From: Spongilla lacustris
Lineage: Eukaryota > Porifera > Demospongiae > Spongillida > Spongillidae
Assembly: GCA_949361645.1 (NCBI GenBank)
Contig: OX442423.1
Span: forward strand, 8,092,624-8,156,623
DNA: 64,000 nt
Direction of reading: 5' to 3'
The translations under genes and the position numbers were made by a program. Shown here piece after piece: positions 13,718-24,974 of the stretch. Position 1 is the stretch's first letter. The number at the start of each line of letters is the position of its first letter. The notes under the pieces were generated by a model. The model made no database searches and had not been told where the DNA came from. It was given only the letters and a program-made list of their open reading frames with translations.

Positions 13718-14439
13718 CCCCGGTCCATTTCTTCAAGTAATGAATGCAACTCTGACAAGGGCGACTATGCCGAACCACTGCCCACACCGTACGACAACAT
13801 TTTAATAGCAGCAACCAAGATGCAGGTTGGGATGCATGCCGTGTGTGATCGATTTTGTGATAGCCGGGCTTTAATAGTATATGCATTGTAATTGATTAAT
13901 TACATGCATGTAGAGGTTAATTTAGAGAAGGCAATGGAACATGCATTTATGCATCTTGATACGCAGGTTCTATATAGAACCACTTTGGACGGTGGTCGGT
14001 GGGTGCAATGTCATGCCGGGTATGCATGCATATGCATTACGATATGGGGAGTTGTTAGTGTTACATTGCAGGTTTTACCCTTCTCCCTTTGCATCACAGA
14101 TATCTTCTGCGGGGTCTCATTACAATCTTCTGCAGCGCTTTATTCACCCAAAGCTCTACCCACGACCTTCCCACGTGAATGAGCAAGATTTAAATTACAA
14201 TCATCTATTCAAGGTAAGTAATTGAAGCTGGTGCTACATTTTTGCCAAGTATACATCTAATCTAAACATGTACACGTGCAGCTATAGTTGTTTGCTTACA
14301 CGTCATCCAGCAGGTCACACACCCCGGTCCACAACCATACCTGCAGCAAGAGGTCAACCCCACACCCATCCCACAACCATACAGCTACATCCTCCCAACA
14401 ACGTGCAGCGAGGCTCCATCTGCTGGGACTGACATATAA
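11553..14439 (+). CDS. Gene A: Ig/FN3 single-pass receptor with tyrosine-rich tail
   Basis: Proposed exons: 11553-11601, 11722-12018, 12076-12387, 12454-12521, 12660-12882, 12943-13269, 13368-13478, 13530-13578, 13738-13825, 14100-14213, 14314-14439. Phases agree at every junction, giving about 587 aa. The ATG sits in a good context (GCCGCAATGG) and starts a hydrophobic signal peptide. Order of domains: Ig-like (~20-115), FN3 (~116-219), FN3 split by an intron (~220-316), a Cys-containing module (~317-425), TM helix (LLVAVPVASLIVLVI..., ~431-455), then LRRG and a cytoplasmic tail of about 125 residues. The tail holds DYAEPL, PYDNIL, SHYNLL, LNYNHLF and PYSYIL; SHYNLL and LNYNHL fit the ITIM pattern. 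It is probably a plasma-membrane receptor signalling through SH2 proteins. The weakest junction is the exon-2 acceptor at 11721; the 13269 donor (GTGAGC) is also a choice. Ligand unknown. Confidence 0.75.
13681..13720 (+). repeat. C-rich homopolymer inside gene A intron
   Basis: An almost pure C tract lies just upstream of the exon starting at 13738 and may serve as part of its polypyrimidine tract. Length is likely unstable. Confidence 0.8.
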
Positions 14440-15611
14440 TCTAATTGTGCGCCTCTGATCAATGAAACTGCATGCATGCATAGGGGGCTGGCCCATGAAG
14501 CGCTAGCGTTCTGTGGCTGATATAAAGTTGGAGCCTACATGTTTGCTAGCCGTATATACCGTATATACCGGTATACTTGTATGAATAATTAGAAAACCTT
14601 TAATTATTGACGAATACACATGCATGCATGAGATGAATTCACTTGACAGGTAAAAAGTGCGTCGAGTCTTATTTTTGTAAAGGATTTTAAAATCCTATGT
14701 AATCACTGTGTGATTGATCATTAAAATTGATTTGTGCGTGATTTTTAATGTTCAATCACGTAATGATGATTTCACGCGTTTTTTCCCATGTGGAACAACA
14801 CGATAACGTTATAAAACAATTACTAGTATGATCTGCGGCCGGGATAATAGTTATAACACAGGCACATCAAACCCACTACTTGTACACAATCAGCCATGGC
14901 GCTAAATACTGGCACGGCATCGACCTTACTGCATCCCTCAAAACTCCTAACCACACTCTTAGTGGTTACAGGTATGCAATATTTCAAAATACATTTACAT
15001 ATCATTACTTACAGCACGTGCAAATTATTTTCCAAGGTATATGGATAATGCGTTCAGTCGAACTTTTGCATATCATGATAAAGTGTGTGCATCTGCATTT
15101 AGTGGAGCGAGTAAATTGTGTATTATATATAGATTGCACGATGGATGATTGCTGGATGATATGCAGGTACTGAATGAATTAAACTGCGTACGATAGAATA
15201 CGTTGTGAGAATATAGAACCATCTCTCCATTTAAACTTTTAGCCGGTTATGCCTGCCATCACGCTACAAGCATGACCTATACAAACCATCACTAAGACCT
15301 TGTGCACAGTGACTATAAGACAGCATGCAGGTATGGGACTAAAGGGGCACCCGTGCAACTTGCCCCTTCCCACAGACACATTTGCATGTATGGAACCATC
15401 AAATGAGAATTGTATACATTTAAAGCACATGTATATAGGTATAATTTGGTGCGGGATATATAAATGTGGTGAAATATTTGCATTACCAATTAATTGTGCA
15501 TAATATAGGTCTCTCATAGGAGTGCAAGTGCCACCCAAGTCTGTAGCAAGAGATTGAGCTATTAGGCATTCTTGATCAGCAACAGTGGCAGTTACCAAGC
15601 AACACAACCTA

Positions 15612-15785
15612 CCGGGTAGGGGGTCATGTTGGAACCAGGGGGTCATGTTGGAGCCAGGGGGTCATGTTGGAGCCAGGGGATCATGTTGGAGCCAGGGGAT
15701 CATGTTGGAGCCAGGGGGTCATGTTGGAGCCAGGGGGTCATGTTGGAGCCAGGGGGTCATGTTGGAGCCAGGGGGTCACATTGGA
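15612..15785 (+). repeat. 19-bp minisatellite, about 9 copies
   Basis: The unit GGGGGTCATGTTGGAGCCA (19 bp) repeats at an exact 19-base step (15623, 15642, 15661 and onward). Two copies have GATCATG instead of GTCATG. It is open in several frames only because of its repetitive structure. Confidence 0.9.
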
Positions 15786-16066
15786 CGCCTCTTTATTCAT
15801 GTTATATAATATTAGCACCAAATGAATGACGTGACTTATATACATTTCCTCACATTTGGCATTAAGAAAAACCTCTGTAGACACCAAGTTAAAGCTTTGC
15901 ATGAACAATTTGTTTATTTTGTTTCACTGAATTATTTAGGATATCAATTTGCATGCACACGTAATTGTTTGTAATTACCCACTGACTGTAGCAATACTGG
16001 ATGGTGGTGCATGCCTTCACTAAATGTAAGTGTCTTGTAATGTACTGTGTAAGTGTATATTTATCA

Positions 16067-16260
16067 GGGTCCATGCACACATGATAGGTGAGCTTACCCT
16101 GCATGTTAGCACCTGGACATGCACACATGATAGGTGAGCTTACCCTGCATGTTAGCACCTGGACATGCACACATGATAGGTGAGCTTACCCTGCATGTTA
16201 GCACCTGGACATGCACACATGATAGGTGAGCTTACCCTGCATGTTAGCACCTGGACATGC
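16067..16260 (+). repeat. 46-bp tandem repeat, 4 copies
   Basis: The unit includes ATGATAGGTGAGCTTACCCT and GCATGTTAGCACCTGGACAT and repeats at 46-bp steps (16081, 16127, ...), four near-identical copies. The word AGGTGAGC is splice-donor-like on the plus strand; I have no evidence it is used. Confidence 0.9.
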
Positions 16261-17302
16261 AGTGGCTTTCATGTAAACATACATTGTGCTTCGAGGTAAA
16301 TATGGAATCAATAAGTACATGTACACATCTCCTATACAGCTCCGCTATTTTCCATAAAACACTCCTTTCTTACATGCACCATGTACTTTTATCATCAAAG
16401 AGAACAGCATTAATCCCCTAAAGTGTCTTCAAGGTTCCAGTCAGTATAGTAACATAAACTATAGTGCAATAATATAAAGCATATATCATTAAATTTATAT
16501 TTATGCCCTATACCAGCTGCTATGATTTGGCACAAGCTGAGGAGCAATGATCAATGCTTGAAATGTTTTCATGCACACGTCTAAGTAACAGATGACAATT
16601 AGTACATACATGTAGTACAATTCAGTAGGAGCTACGTGTAGTTCCACATATGATAGCCATGCATGAATGCAACCTTTTTTTACTGTACTGTGAGCATCAT
16701 TTAACAATGACACTCAGGATGCATGTCCTGAAAATAAGCACACATCATATCACAATGTAATTCAGATACTGAGAAGTTATAATCCCAATTACATGTTCAC
16801 AATGTCTCTGTGTGTGAGTGCATGTGCCCTATAACTTATACAGTACCTACAGCACTCAACTTGATCCATCCAGTACTTATTGACACTGCATGACACTCCG
16901 TTACTCTCACAGAGATGTTGCTGCTTTTCTATCGTTCAGAAGTATATATGAATACGAGCCAGAGTATCTCTTTTCACTTTTGAGGTCCACTAATTTGTGA
17001 TTAAGGGGGCTGCATGTCGAAACTAATGTAGAAGCGTTCATCTGCCGGATCTTTGCGTATATTAAAAAAATTGTGCGTGTGCATGCGTGTACTGATGTAT
17101 GCATGTGTTACATTTTGTTGTGTATGTGCATGTTTACTTGCTTTCTATATACTTAATGGACAGTGCATGGGTAATTATGCAATGATCCCATGCACCATTT
17201 ATAATTTGCATGTAAGATTCTATATTGTCCATCACTATATATACAGCACTGGTTGTATATAGCGATGCATTTCAATTCATTGGCCTTTCGTTTAATTTGT
17301 CA

Positions 17303-17308
17303 TAGTTT
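17303..17308. repeat. Target-site duplication, left (TAGTTT)
   Basis: TAGTTT directly precedes the terminus TACGGTGGCCCGG of the DNA transposon; the same hexamer follows its right terminus at 20609-20614. Because of the terminal TA, the match can also be read as an 8-bp ATAGTTTT duplication. Confidence 0.85.
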
Positions 17309-17935
17309 TACGGTGGCCCGGTAGGTCGCGCTCTCGAGCGATGAGCTTCGAGCGTTGTGCTCAAGACACAAAAGCAGTTAAGCTCAGAGCCGTAAGCCCA
17401 AAGCCCAGAGCCGTAAGCCCAAAGCCCAGAACCGTAAGCCCAAAGCCCAGAGCCGTAAGCCCAACGCCCAGAGCCGTAAGCCCAAAGCCCAGAGTCGTAA
17501 GCCCAAAGCCCAGAGCCGTAAGCCCAAAGCCCAGAGCCGTAAGCCCAAAGCCCAGAGCCGTAAGCCCAACGCCCAGAGCCGTAAGCCCAAAGCCCAGAGC
17601 CGTAAGCCCAAAGCCCAGGGAGAACTATGGGATGGAAAGGCTATATTACGTCATTGCATGTTTACAGTGTCACGTGACGGAAAGTTAGCGACATCATATT
17701 AGATATTACCTCTGGGCGACATGCTTCGCAACGATCCTAAAGTGGAACGTAAGAAAGGCAGCTCATTGTTAGCGTACAGGCTCTCATCCGTATCAACTTG
17801 GCAGACCTCATACTGCGCTATTGGAGACAAAACAAGACCATCGCAGTAATACTCGCATATTTACGCTTCGTCCACCACGTTTCAGCTGGGTGTGTTTCAA
17901 GATTTGTATTTTGCGAAATGCGCGTTTTATTTTTA
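17309..17935 (+). repeat. Left terminal inverted repeat with 21-bp tandem block
   Basis: The arm carries about 11 copies of the 21-bp unit AGCCGTAAGCCCAAAGCCC + AG between about 17384 and 17620, followed by a unique part that includes CACGTGACGGAAAGTTAGCG. It is the reverse complement of 19938-20608. The open frames across the 21-bp block are repeat artefacts. Confidence 0.9.
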
Positions 17936-17942
17936 ATTGTAG

Positions 17943-18207
17943 GCTCACTTGGAAAGTGGCTGAGCTTGGATTGAAACGACATGGCCAGCTGGAAACACCT
18001 CTACAACAACTAGTTGAAGCTATCAAAGGTGTTCCGTTTTTTTATTCATGTACTAACCACAATTTACCCTTGTCCCCCCTCAGATTGAGCTGAAAACATC
18101 AAATTGCCTTCTGGGTTACAGAGCCATGTGGAGATTGTTGCAAACCAAATACGGGTATATTGCTAAAAGGTGTGAAAACCCATATATGTACTGTTCATAG
18201 TGATGTA

Positions 18208-18263
<56 letters not shown>

Positions 18264-18264
18264 T

Positions 18265-18316
<52 letters not shown>

Positions 18317-19807
18317 ATGCATGCAAACAGATCCACTATTATGATGCTGTTGGCTATCATGGATCCTGAAGGTACCAAGCTAAGGAAGAAGCATTGCCTC
18401 AGAAGAAGAACATACACAAATAAGGTAGACCAGTGATGTAATGCATTGTGCACGCCTGAATAAAGGTTTTAGGGGCCTAACTGGTGCTGGCATATTGATG
18501 GATATGACAAATTGAAACCCTATGGTTTTCCCATTCATGCCTGCATAGATGGGTATGCCTGCATAGATGGGTATGTTAGGAAACCAACATGTTCATGCAT
18601 GTCTCATATTACCTACCTATTGTATTGTATCAGATTTTCGAGAAATATCTTGTGGTTAAAGCTCTCTACCACAAACAATGATCTGCTGTGGTTGTAAAGC
18701 ACTACAGTGTACTTGGAGACAGTTGTCAAGTTGCAAGGCAAGGATTAGCTTTTTAAGAGGAGATTATCAGTTCCTTACACTTCAGGCTAGCCTTTAAGGA
18801 TTTGCTGTGCACGTGTGTGTACAAGTATGATCAATTGGTTAGAATGTACATGTACATGCACATGTACATGTAAGTGCATGTGTGCATGGTTCCAGAACCC
18901 AGCTGTAAATACAAGCTTAGTAGCCCTGTGGTTTAAGGGTTGTGTGTTTAGATAAACAATGTGGGTTGAGAGGGTGGTACTTAGTGTGCACTTGGCCACA
19001 GCTTGTTTTGACTGTTCCTTTGTTCTGGCTTCATGTTTATACAGTGTTATTGTTGTTTGCCCTTGCAGGGTGTCCTGTGCGCATAAGAGCAGATTGTGGG
19101 AGTGAAAATGTTACCATTGCTGCGTGTCAAATGTTACTTCAGCACCACCATCATGATCGCTACTCTGGACCAAACAGCTTTGTGTTTGGAAGCTGCATCC
19201 GAAACACCGTAAGTACGTCAATTCTCATTACTTTATTTCATGCTACACACTCTTGACAGCGAATTGAAAGCTGGTGGTCCAGACTGAGATGTTTCAAAAC
19301 AGATTGGTGGATTAACCTATTTAAGGTATTTTGTTTATGAGTATGTGCATATCTTTTTGAAAATTATCCTTTTCAGGGACTGGTGGAAGAAGGATTGTAT
19401 GACACTACCATTGAACTTCATAAGTATGTGCCTTACGTCTACATGTATGTATGCAGATGTGTGCTTACGTATTTGGAGGTGTTTTGGCCAGAGAGCTGGA
19501 TGAATTTAAGTTGAGATGGAACAACCACAGAATACGATGGAACAGGCTGTTGTGATGTTCCTACTGACTTGTATCACCTTGTTGGAAACATGGGTATGTT
19601 GCAACGCACTGAATTAGCATACATGTTATTTATTGGTTACTTTATTTATAGGTGGTGATTACATTCAAGACGTTGATGTGAACCATTTAGCATATTGCAT
19701 GGTACACTGTGTCAGCCAGCCACCCCTATTCTACCCTGATGAATTTAAACTTTTAAAGTTGTGTATTGTTTTTGTTTATACGAATTGTCCAAATTGGAAT
19801 GAAAAAT
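17943..19807 (+). pseudogene. IS3EU-like DDE integrase-type transposase, decayed
   Basis: Exon-like pieces can be read at 17943-18028, 18084-18169, 18331-18424, 18473-18590, 18634-18740, 19069-19208, 19260-19325, 19377-19421, 19480-19592 and 19652-19807, most with AG/GT borders. They spell a retroviral-integrase-fold (rve/DDE) transposase: GYRAMWRLLQTKYGYIAK, WHIDGYDKLKPYGFPIHACI, FSRNILWLKLSTTNND, GCPVRIRADCGSENV, RIESWWSRLRCFKTDWW and ELDEFKLRWNNHR. Candidate catalytic residues D (HIDGYD), D (RADCG) and E (RIESWW) are all present. Decay shows as a frameshift and stop after STTNND (about 18690), a duplicated CIDGYA segment (18541-18580), a frameshift near 19555, a (GT)n expansion in an intron, and an out-of-phase junction between the first two pieces. 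It is likely inactive now. Confidence 0.75.
18209..18312 (+). repeat. (GT)n microsatellite inside the transposon
   Basis: About 100 bp of GT repeats, interrupted once near 18262-18270, in a putative intron of the transposase gene. Frames that read CVCV or THTH across it are artefacts. Confidence 0.95.
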
Positions 19808-19937
19808 GACTAGTCATGCACTTAGTTTTTGAAGGGCTTCTAGTTTTCGGAGGGCGGTGGGGCGTTCGGATGCAACCAGTTTTGTGAGTTGGGCGCATAA
19901 ATCCTGGTACTCGTTAGGCACATCAGTTATAGATTAT

Positions 19938-20608
19938 TAAAAAAAATAAAACGCGCATTTCGCAAAATACAAATCTTGAAACACACCCAGCTGAAACGTG
20001 GTGGATAAAGCGTAAATATGCGAGTATTACTGCGATGGTCTTGTTTTGTCTCCAATAGCGCAGTATGAGGCCTGCCAAGTTGATACGGATGAGAGCCTGT
20101 ACGCTAACAATGAGCTGCCTTTCTTACGTTCCACTTTAGGATCGTTGCAAAGCATGATATTAGAGGTAATATCCAATATGATGTCGCTAACTATCCGTCA
20201 CGTGACACTGTAAACATGCAATGACGTAATATAGCCTTTCCATCCCATAGTTCTCCCTGGGCTTTGGGCTTACGGCTCTGGGCTTTGGGCTTACGGCTCT
20301 GGGCGTTGGGCTTACGGCTCTGGGCGTTGGGCTTACGGCTCTGGGCTTTGGGCTTACGGCTCTGGGCGTTGGGCTTACGGCTCAGGGCTTTGGGCTTACG
20401 GCTCAGGGCTTTGGGCTTACGGCTCTGGGCGTTGGGCTTACGGCTCTGGGCGTTGGGCTTACGGCTCTGGGCTTTGGGCTTATGGCTCTGGGCTTTGGGC
20501 TTACGGCTCTGGGCTTTGGGCTTACGGCTCTGAGCTTAACTGCTTTTGTGTCTTGAGCACAACGCTCGAAGCTCATCGCTCGAGAGCGCGACCTACCGGG
20601 CCACCGTA
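19938..20608 (-). repeat. Right terminal inverted repeat with 21-bp tandem block
   Basis: Reverse complement of the left arm. It holds about 13 copies of the 21-bp unit (about 20255-20540), roughly two more than the left arm, which accounts for its extra length of about 44 bp. Confidence 0.9.
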
Positions 20609-20614
20609 TAGTTT
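20609..20614. repeat. Target-site duplication, right (TAGTTT)
   Basis: Matches the hexamer at 17303-17308 immediately outside the left terminus. Confidence 0.85.
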
Positions 20615-20615
20615 T

Positions 20616-21290
20616 CTATATAAGGACATGCAAGAGAGCTTATAACGTATAATTATGTACGTACAACTAATTGCAAATTATGTGCCTCAATTTAATATAA
20701 GCCATGAAAGACAGGCAGCAACTTAAAAATGATTTAATACCGATGCACATATAGTGGATATGTATACTACCTTCACTAAAATTTACAGACGCCTGGCAGG
20801 AGTATACATGTCCCACAAACTTAGCTGCATGTATAGCTCAAATACATCTCAGTGTTCTAAATACCTCCTTAATTCCTTCCACAGCTGCGCGATGCACTCG
20901 CATTACGTAATGAACTCCATGACCAATGCATAAATTGAAAGCGTGAAACGAATGAATTTTATGCGCTTTAAAAATCTGCTTTCCTCAGGCTACAGCATGC
21001 ATGCAAATAACAGTAGCACAATGATGATCGAACAGTCACATCAAAAACAATATATTAATATACCGGTATCGTACATGTATACCGTAAATGCATGGCGCTT
21101 GATCTATAAACGCCAAATAAATGAAAATTGCGCAAGCTTCTCCATCCATTAATTCATGCGTGAATGCATCAAGTTAAATTACTAAGAATATAATAAAATT
21201 CATGAATCAGTACGTCAGTAATAACCATAGATAATTTATAGAACCATTATTATTTCCATGCATGTTGGCAAACTACTTATACTTGAGCCC
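20616..21290. other. Intergenic stretch between transposon and gene B
   Basis: AT-rich sequence with no recognisable exon on either strand. I searched the minus strand for tail exons of gene B comparable to those of A and C and found none. Confidence 0.45.
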
Positions 21291-21296
21291 TTTGAT

Positions 21297-23908
21297 CTAT
21301 CTGCGTGGTGACGTCCATTTCTCATGTAATCGCACCTCTGCATGGGGACAATTCACTGATAGACATTTGACACCAGGTCGATCAGTCACACAAGATGGCA
21401 CCCAACATTCTTGTAATCGCTTACCTCTACGCCTGAACCTTGCGAATGATATCAACACCACAACAGCCAAGAACATCGCGACAATCATAGACCCGCCTAC
21501 GGTGGCGGATGAAGCAACGACGAGTAGCGGGACCGTATTCATTGACATACTGACGTCTCCGCCTGTGTCGACACATTTGTGGGGTTAGCCTACGCGTATA
21601 GTTTACTTGCATAAGCAACACACTTCACACGTGCATGCCGCCAACAAATATCGCACAGTAAACACGACAGAAAAACAATTGCAGGTGACACATATAGCGA
21701 CATGCATACATGCATATAGTCAATGGGGCATGTATTGGTTAAGGACATCTTTTATCATGTTTTGCATACATGTGTGTAAGTCAAAGTGTGCTTGTGTGTG
21801 TACACGGCACAAGTATGCTTTGAAGTATGGTATATGGATACCTGTGCCACTGGTGCATCCATCCGATTGTTCATATGTAACATTAACAGGGATGCCCAGA
21901 GATCCGATGGACCCATCCTCCTCCCAGTCCACCACTGAGATGTTGTAGCAGTCCACAGAGAACTCTGTTCTTATCCCACCCTTGGCTATCTCGTTCACTC
22001 TGGGTACCATCTGGTATACCACTTCTCCTGACTTCTCCAAGCACACAGCACACCCCCTTGCTTGGGTACCCTCAGCAAAGAAGCAGGTCACATTCAACTG
22101 GTGGTCACTACCAGTTATGGTCGATGACTGGACATCAGTTGTGTCTACATAATTATTGTATATATAGCACGTACATTTCAGTGTTATTTCAAACTTACAA
22201 GCAATCTGCGTTGAGGTTGAACTGTTACCTACTTCATTGAGAGCAGTGATCACAAAATAGTACCTGGCATTAACCTTGAGTCCATATGATGGTTGAACTA
22301 CAAACTCCACGCTGCTGTTATTTTCAGTGAATGTGTAAAGCCCTGAGATCAGTACATCCACACCCATGTATTTATTGTCATATATGTGAATTGAATACGT
22401 TTGAACAGGATAATCTGGACATGTTCTGGCAATCTAGACGTAGGTAAATGTATAATAAATATAGATTGCACTTCATGCATGTGGAAATGTTTCTATGGAT
22501 GCACATGTCAATTATTATTGTTACTGATTATTAGTACATGTATATCAAGTCTATATAATTATAACTAGAATACATGGGAAGAAAAGCATATGCAAAATGT
22601 TGGTTTGGGTAAAATTGAAAATATATGTGTGAGTAGGCCGGGGATCGACGGTTATTTTAAGTACTGATAACAATATGACATGTGTATGTATGACAGAGTC
22701 ACGCTTGCATGATAATAGTTATCTGTTCTGTTACATTGAGATATACCTTTGTTAGAAAATAGACAGTTACATTTTCCAGTGTCAGCACAACAAGGCTAGT
22801 CGGAACTTCGAAGAACTGTGGAACTAATCATGGTGCAGGACAGAAAATCAAATTCTGAATAGATCGACCCGCTTTCAATAAGATAAATATACATGTCCTG
22901 AGGTCTATCCATATACACTACTGAAGGTACATAATGGTGTAACATCCACGAAATAAATATTGTGATATCGCATCTCCAAAAGACTATTTTTGCTCTATAG
23001 CTGCGGCGTATATCCTCCTATAGCCTCACACTCGGTCGGGCGCTGTCTTATAATAGTCATGTACATACCTGTCGGAGCACTTGCGATGACGGGTTGACTG
23101 GGATCGCTATCTCCTGCCTCGTTCATTGCCATCACAGTGAAAAGGTACCTAGTACACCACGCCCCCGTAGCGGGATATTTATATGCCAACTGAGGTTCGG
23201 TGATGGGTCCAAACGTAAAGAGGACGGTAACAGGAGCCGCGGGATCCGCCACCGATAGCGAATACGTAACGTTAGTGTTGGAAATGGGGCTCCATGATAG
23301 TAGCAGGTTACCAACTCCTAACACGCTGGATTTAACCTGCACGGGGGGATCCGGACGACCTGAATGAAAGTGCGTATAAGTAAGGACTTAATTCTCGTAC
23401 ACATGCGCCAAAATATCACTGTCTTACCAAACACAGTGATCACAACTGTATCGCTATTGACTGCCGTTCCGTTCACGACAATGGTACACACAACAGAAGT
23501 ATCGTTACTTTGCAGAGTAGCGTTGACTAGCAGCACGTCCGGCTTTCCGGGCGCCATCGTTATTCCATACCTTCCTAACAGGTCGGCAATTGTTTGACCT
23601 GCGTTGGGAACCAAAGCCAACTGTATTACCAGCGATGGAACTGTCACTAGCCACTGCTGGAACTGTCCGCCGGCGCCATAAAGACACGTGTACGCCGCAT
23701 CAGTTTTTCCCAAAGGGATAGCTCCTGATGCAGGAGTTATGAGAGCCACTAGCCCTGCTGTACCTACAAGGTTTTGCATATAATGAATTGGTAGCATAAT
23801 TCGTTACCGGTAGGCAATAGCCAATGCATATAGGCGTACCAATTTGAACAGACCTTTAGCTGACAAAAGCAAAGCGCAAAACGTACATGCCACACCGAAG
23901 AGCTGCAT
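21297..23908 (-). CDS. Gene B: Ig/FN3 single-pass receptor with very short tail
   Basis: Proposed exons, in transcript order: 23908-23854 (signal peptide MQLFGVACTFCALLLSAK), 23763-23428 (Ig-like), 23359-23069 (FN3), 22823-22747 and 22433-22199 (FN3 split by an intron), 22144-21842 (Cys-containing module), 21562-21425 (TM), 21337-21297 (end). Junction phases agree throughout and give about 491 aa. Ig landmarks are AYTCLYG and SVVCTIVVNG; FN3 landmarks are LLLSWSP and CTRYLFTVMAMNEAGDS. The TM exon has SMIVAMFLAVVVLISF followed by ARFRRR. The last exon would add only about 13 residues before TAG, so the protein would have almost no signalling tail. Same exon phases as gene A, in convergent orientation. 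The final exon is the least certain part; a longer tail interrupted by rearrangement is possible. Confidence 0.7.
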
Positions 23909-24725
23909 TCAAGGAGTATTGTATACATGTATAATTACGGACAATTATTATTTGCGCACGTGACAGTTAGTGCTTTTGTATATGTGATCTCATTAGATTA
24001 AATTCGCTGCCAAGGCGTATTGCGAAGTGTAGTACTTTGCAATCAGCATGCAGAGAGCCAGACTGAATTAATACAAGAATACAGAATGAATTTTTTAAAA
24101 AATTATTTTGTAATAACCTGGACTATGCAGGTATATATATGTGGTTCCCCAGCTATGATTTGTGTACCTGACTCCATCACTCCACGTACATGCACACCTC
24201 ATCCTATACCACCAATCATCACACTTGACATGTAGCGAGTGGCTAGAACTTGGCCAGCATAATCTTGGCTGATAGCTTTGTTGAATGTTAACCTTTATGG
24301 TATACAAACATGTAACATCATAAACATCATAAAGTACAAAAGTGTAGTGAAAGAGATCCATACATAATTGACGAAAATATATACATATACCTAAGGCTAT
24401 GTACATGCATGTACACTGATCAGTGTATTCAAATCAATAAGCCATGATCAATTCATGAGTTTCAACTTCACCATACATATGCATGTACGTAGAAGGTGGA
24501 AATACTTGTACACCCTGTAAACAACTCTTCTTACTGTTCCCATGTAGCAAACTAATCGACAAGCAGGACCAAAAAAAAAGATAGCCTATTTTGTGTATAA
24601 CATTTGAATACTTCACATGCACAAAGCACGCCGGTGAGTTTAGTAAGCCGCACTAAGCATAATCCCAGACCTTAATTCGTGCATTGGGTCTCGGTTGGTA
24701 CATACCTAGCTAGTTTAGGTCCTTG
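23909..24725. other. Region upstream of gene B without recognised gene
   Basis: No supported exon on either strand. Short frames lack domains. It should include the promoter of gene B, but I see no clear core element. Confidence 0.4.
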
Positions 24726-24732
24726 GTATAGG

Positions 24733-24870
24733 GGACCGTTCATAAACTACGTCACACAAATTAAGACCGTTTTGGACCCCCCCCCTCCCCCCCATCACAA
24801 GACCGTCACAATAATTCCTCCCCCCTCTCAATTACGTCACATTGACCCCCCCCCCCCCCCCCCCCCCCCA
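24733..24870 (+). mobile_element. GTTCATAA MITE copy, left
   Basis: The terminus GGGGACCGTTCATAAACTACG is preceded by TA and followed by C-rich stretches and ATCACAAGACCGTCACAATA. A related copy in opposite terminal orientation lies at 30235-30340. CCGTTCATAAATTACGTCA ends are seen in small transposons of many invertebrates (general knowledge). The right end of this copy is degraded into a 24-base C tract (24846-24869). Confidence 0.6.
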
Positions 24871-24974
24871 ATCCACAATCTTTTAAGCGTGCATAATATT
24901 ATTAGAAGTTTCGTGCAGTTTATAGCGCTAACGCTACGAAATTAAAAAACAATGAATACTTATAAGCATGCGGA

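Larger units (their letters stand above)
14440..17300. other. Intergenic stretch with minisatellites
   Basis: Downstream of the gene A stop codon I see no further exon. The stretch holds two minisatellites (15612-15785 and 16067-16260, listed separately) and AT-rich sequence with many TGCATGCA words. Short frames have no recognisable domain. Confidence 0.5.
17309..20608 (+). mobile_element. 3.3-kb DNA transposon with ~650-bp terminal inverted repeats (IS3EU-like)
   Basis: The element starts TACGGTGGCCCGGTAGGTCG and ends with its reverse complement. Inverted repeats run about 17309-17935 and 19938-20608 and include a 21-bp tandem repeat block. Between them lies an exon-split integrase-type transposase on the plus strand. 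TAC...GTA termini with a 6-bp target duplication (TAGTTT) match what I recall of the IS3EU group of eukaryotic transposons; the name is from memory and moderately certain. It sits between receptor genes A and B. Confidence 0.85.

Noticed and set aside
13972..14033. Possible extra exon of gene A after a CAG at about 13967
   Set aside because: Phase on leaving would be 1, which does not fit the phase-0 exon at 14100; the direct junction 13825-14100 is in phase.
15585..15829. Gly/Val/Ala repeat frames (SHVGARGSCWSQG-type)
   Set aside because: Produced by the 19-bp minisatellite.
17341..17688. Pro/Lys/Ser-Pro repeat protein frame, and Leu/Trp/Ala mirror frames at 17384-17611 and 20264-20533
   Set aside because: They follow the 21-bp tandem block in the transposon inverted repeats and occur in mirrored form in both arms.
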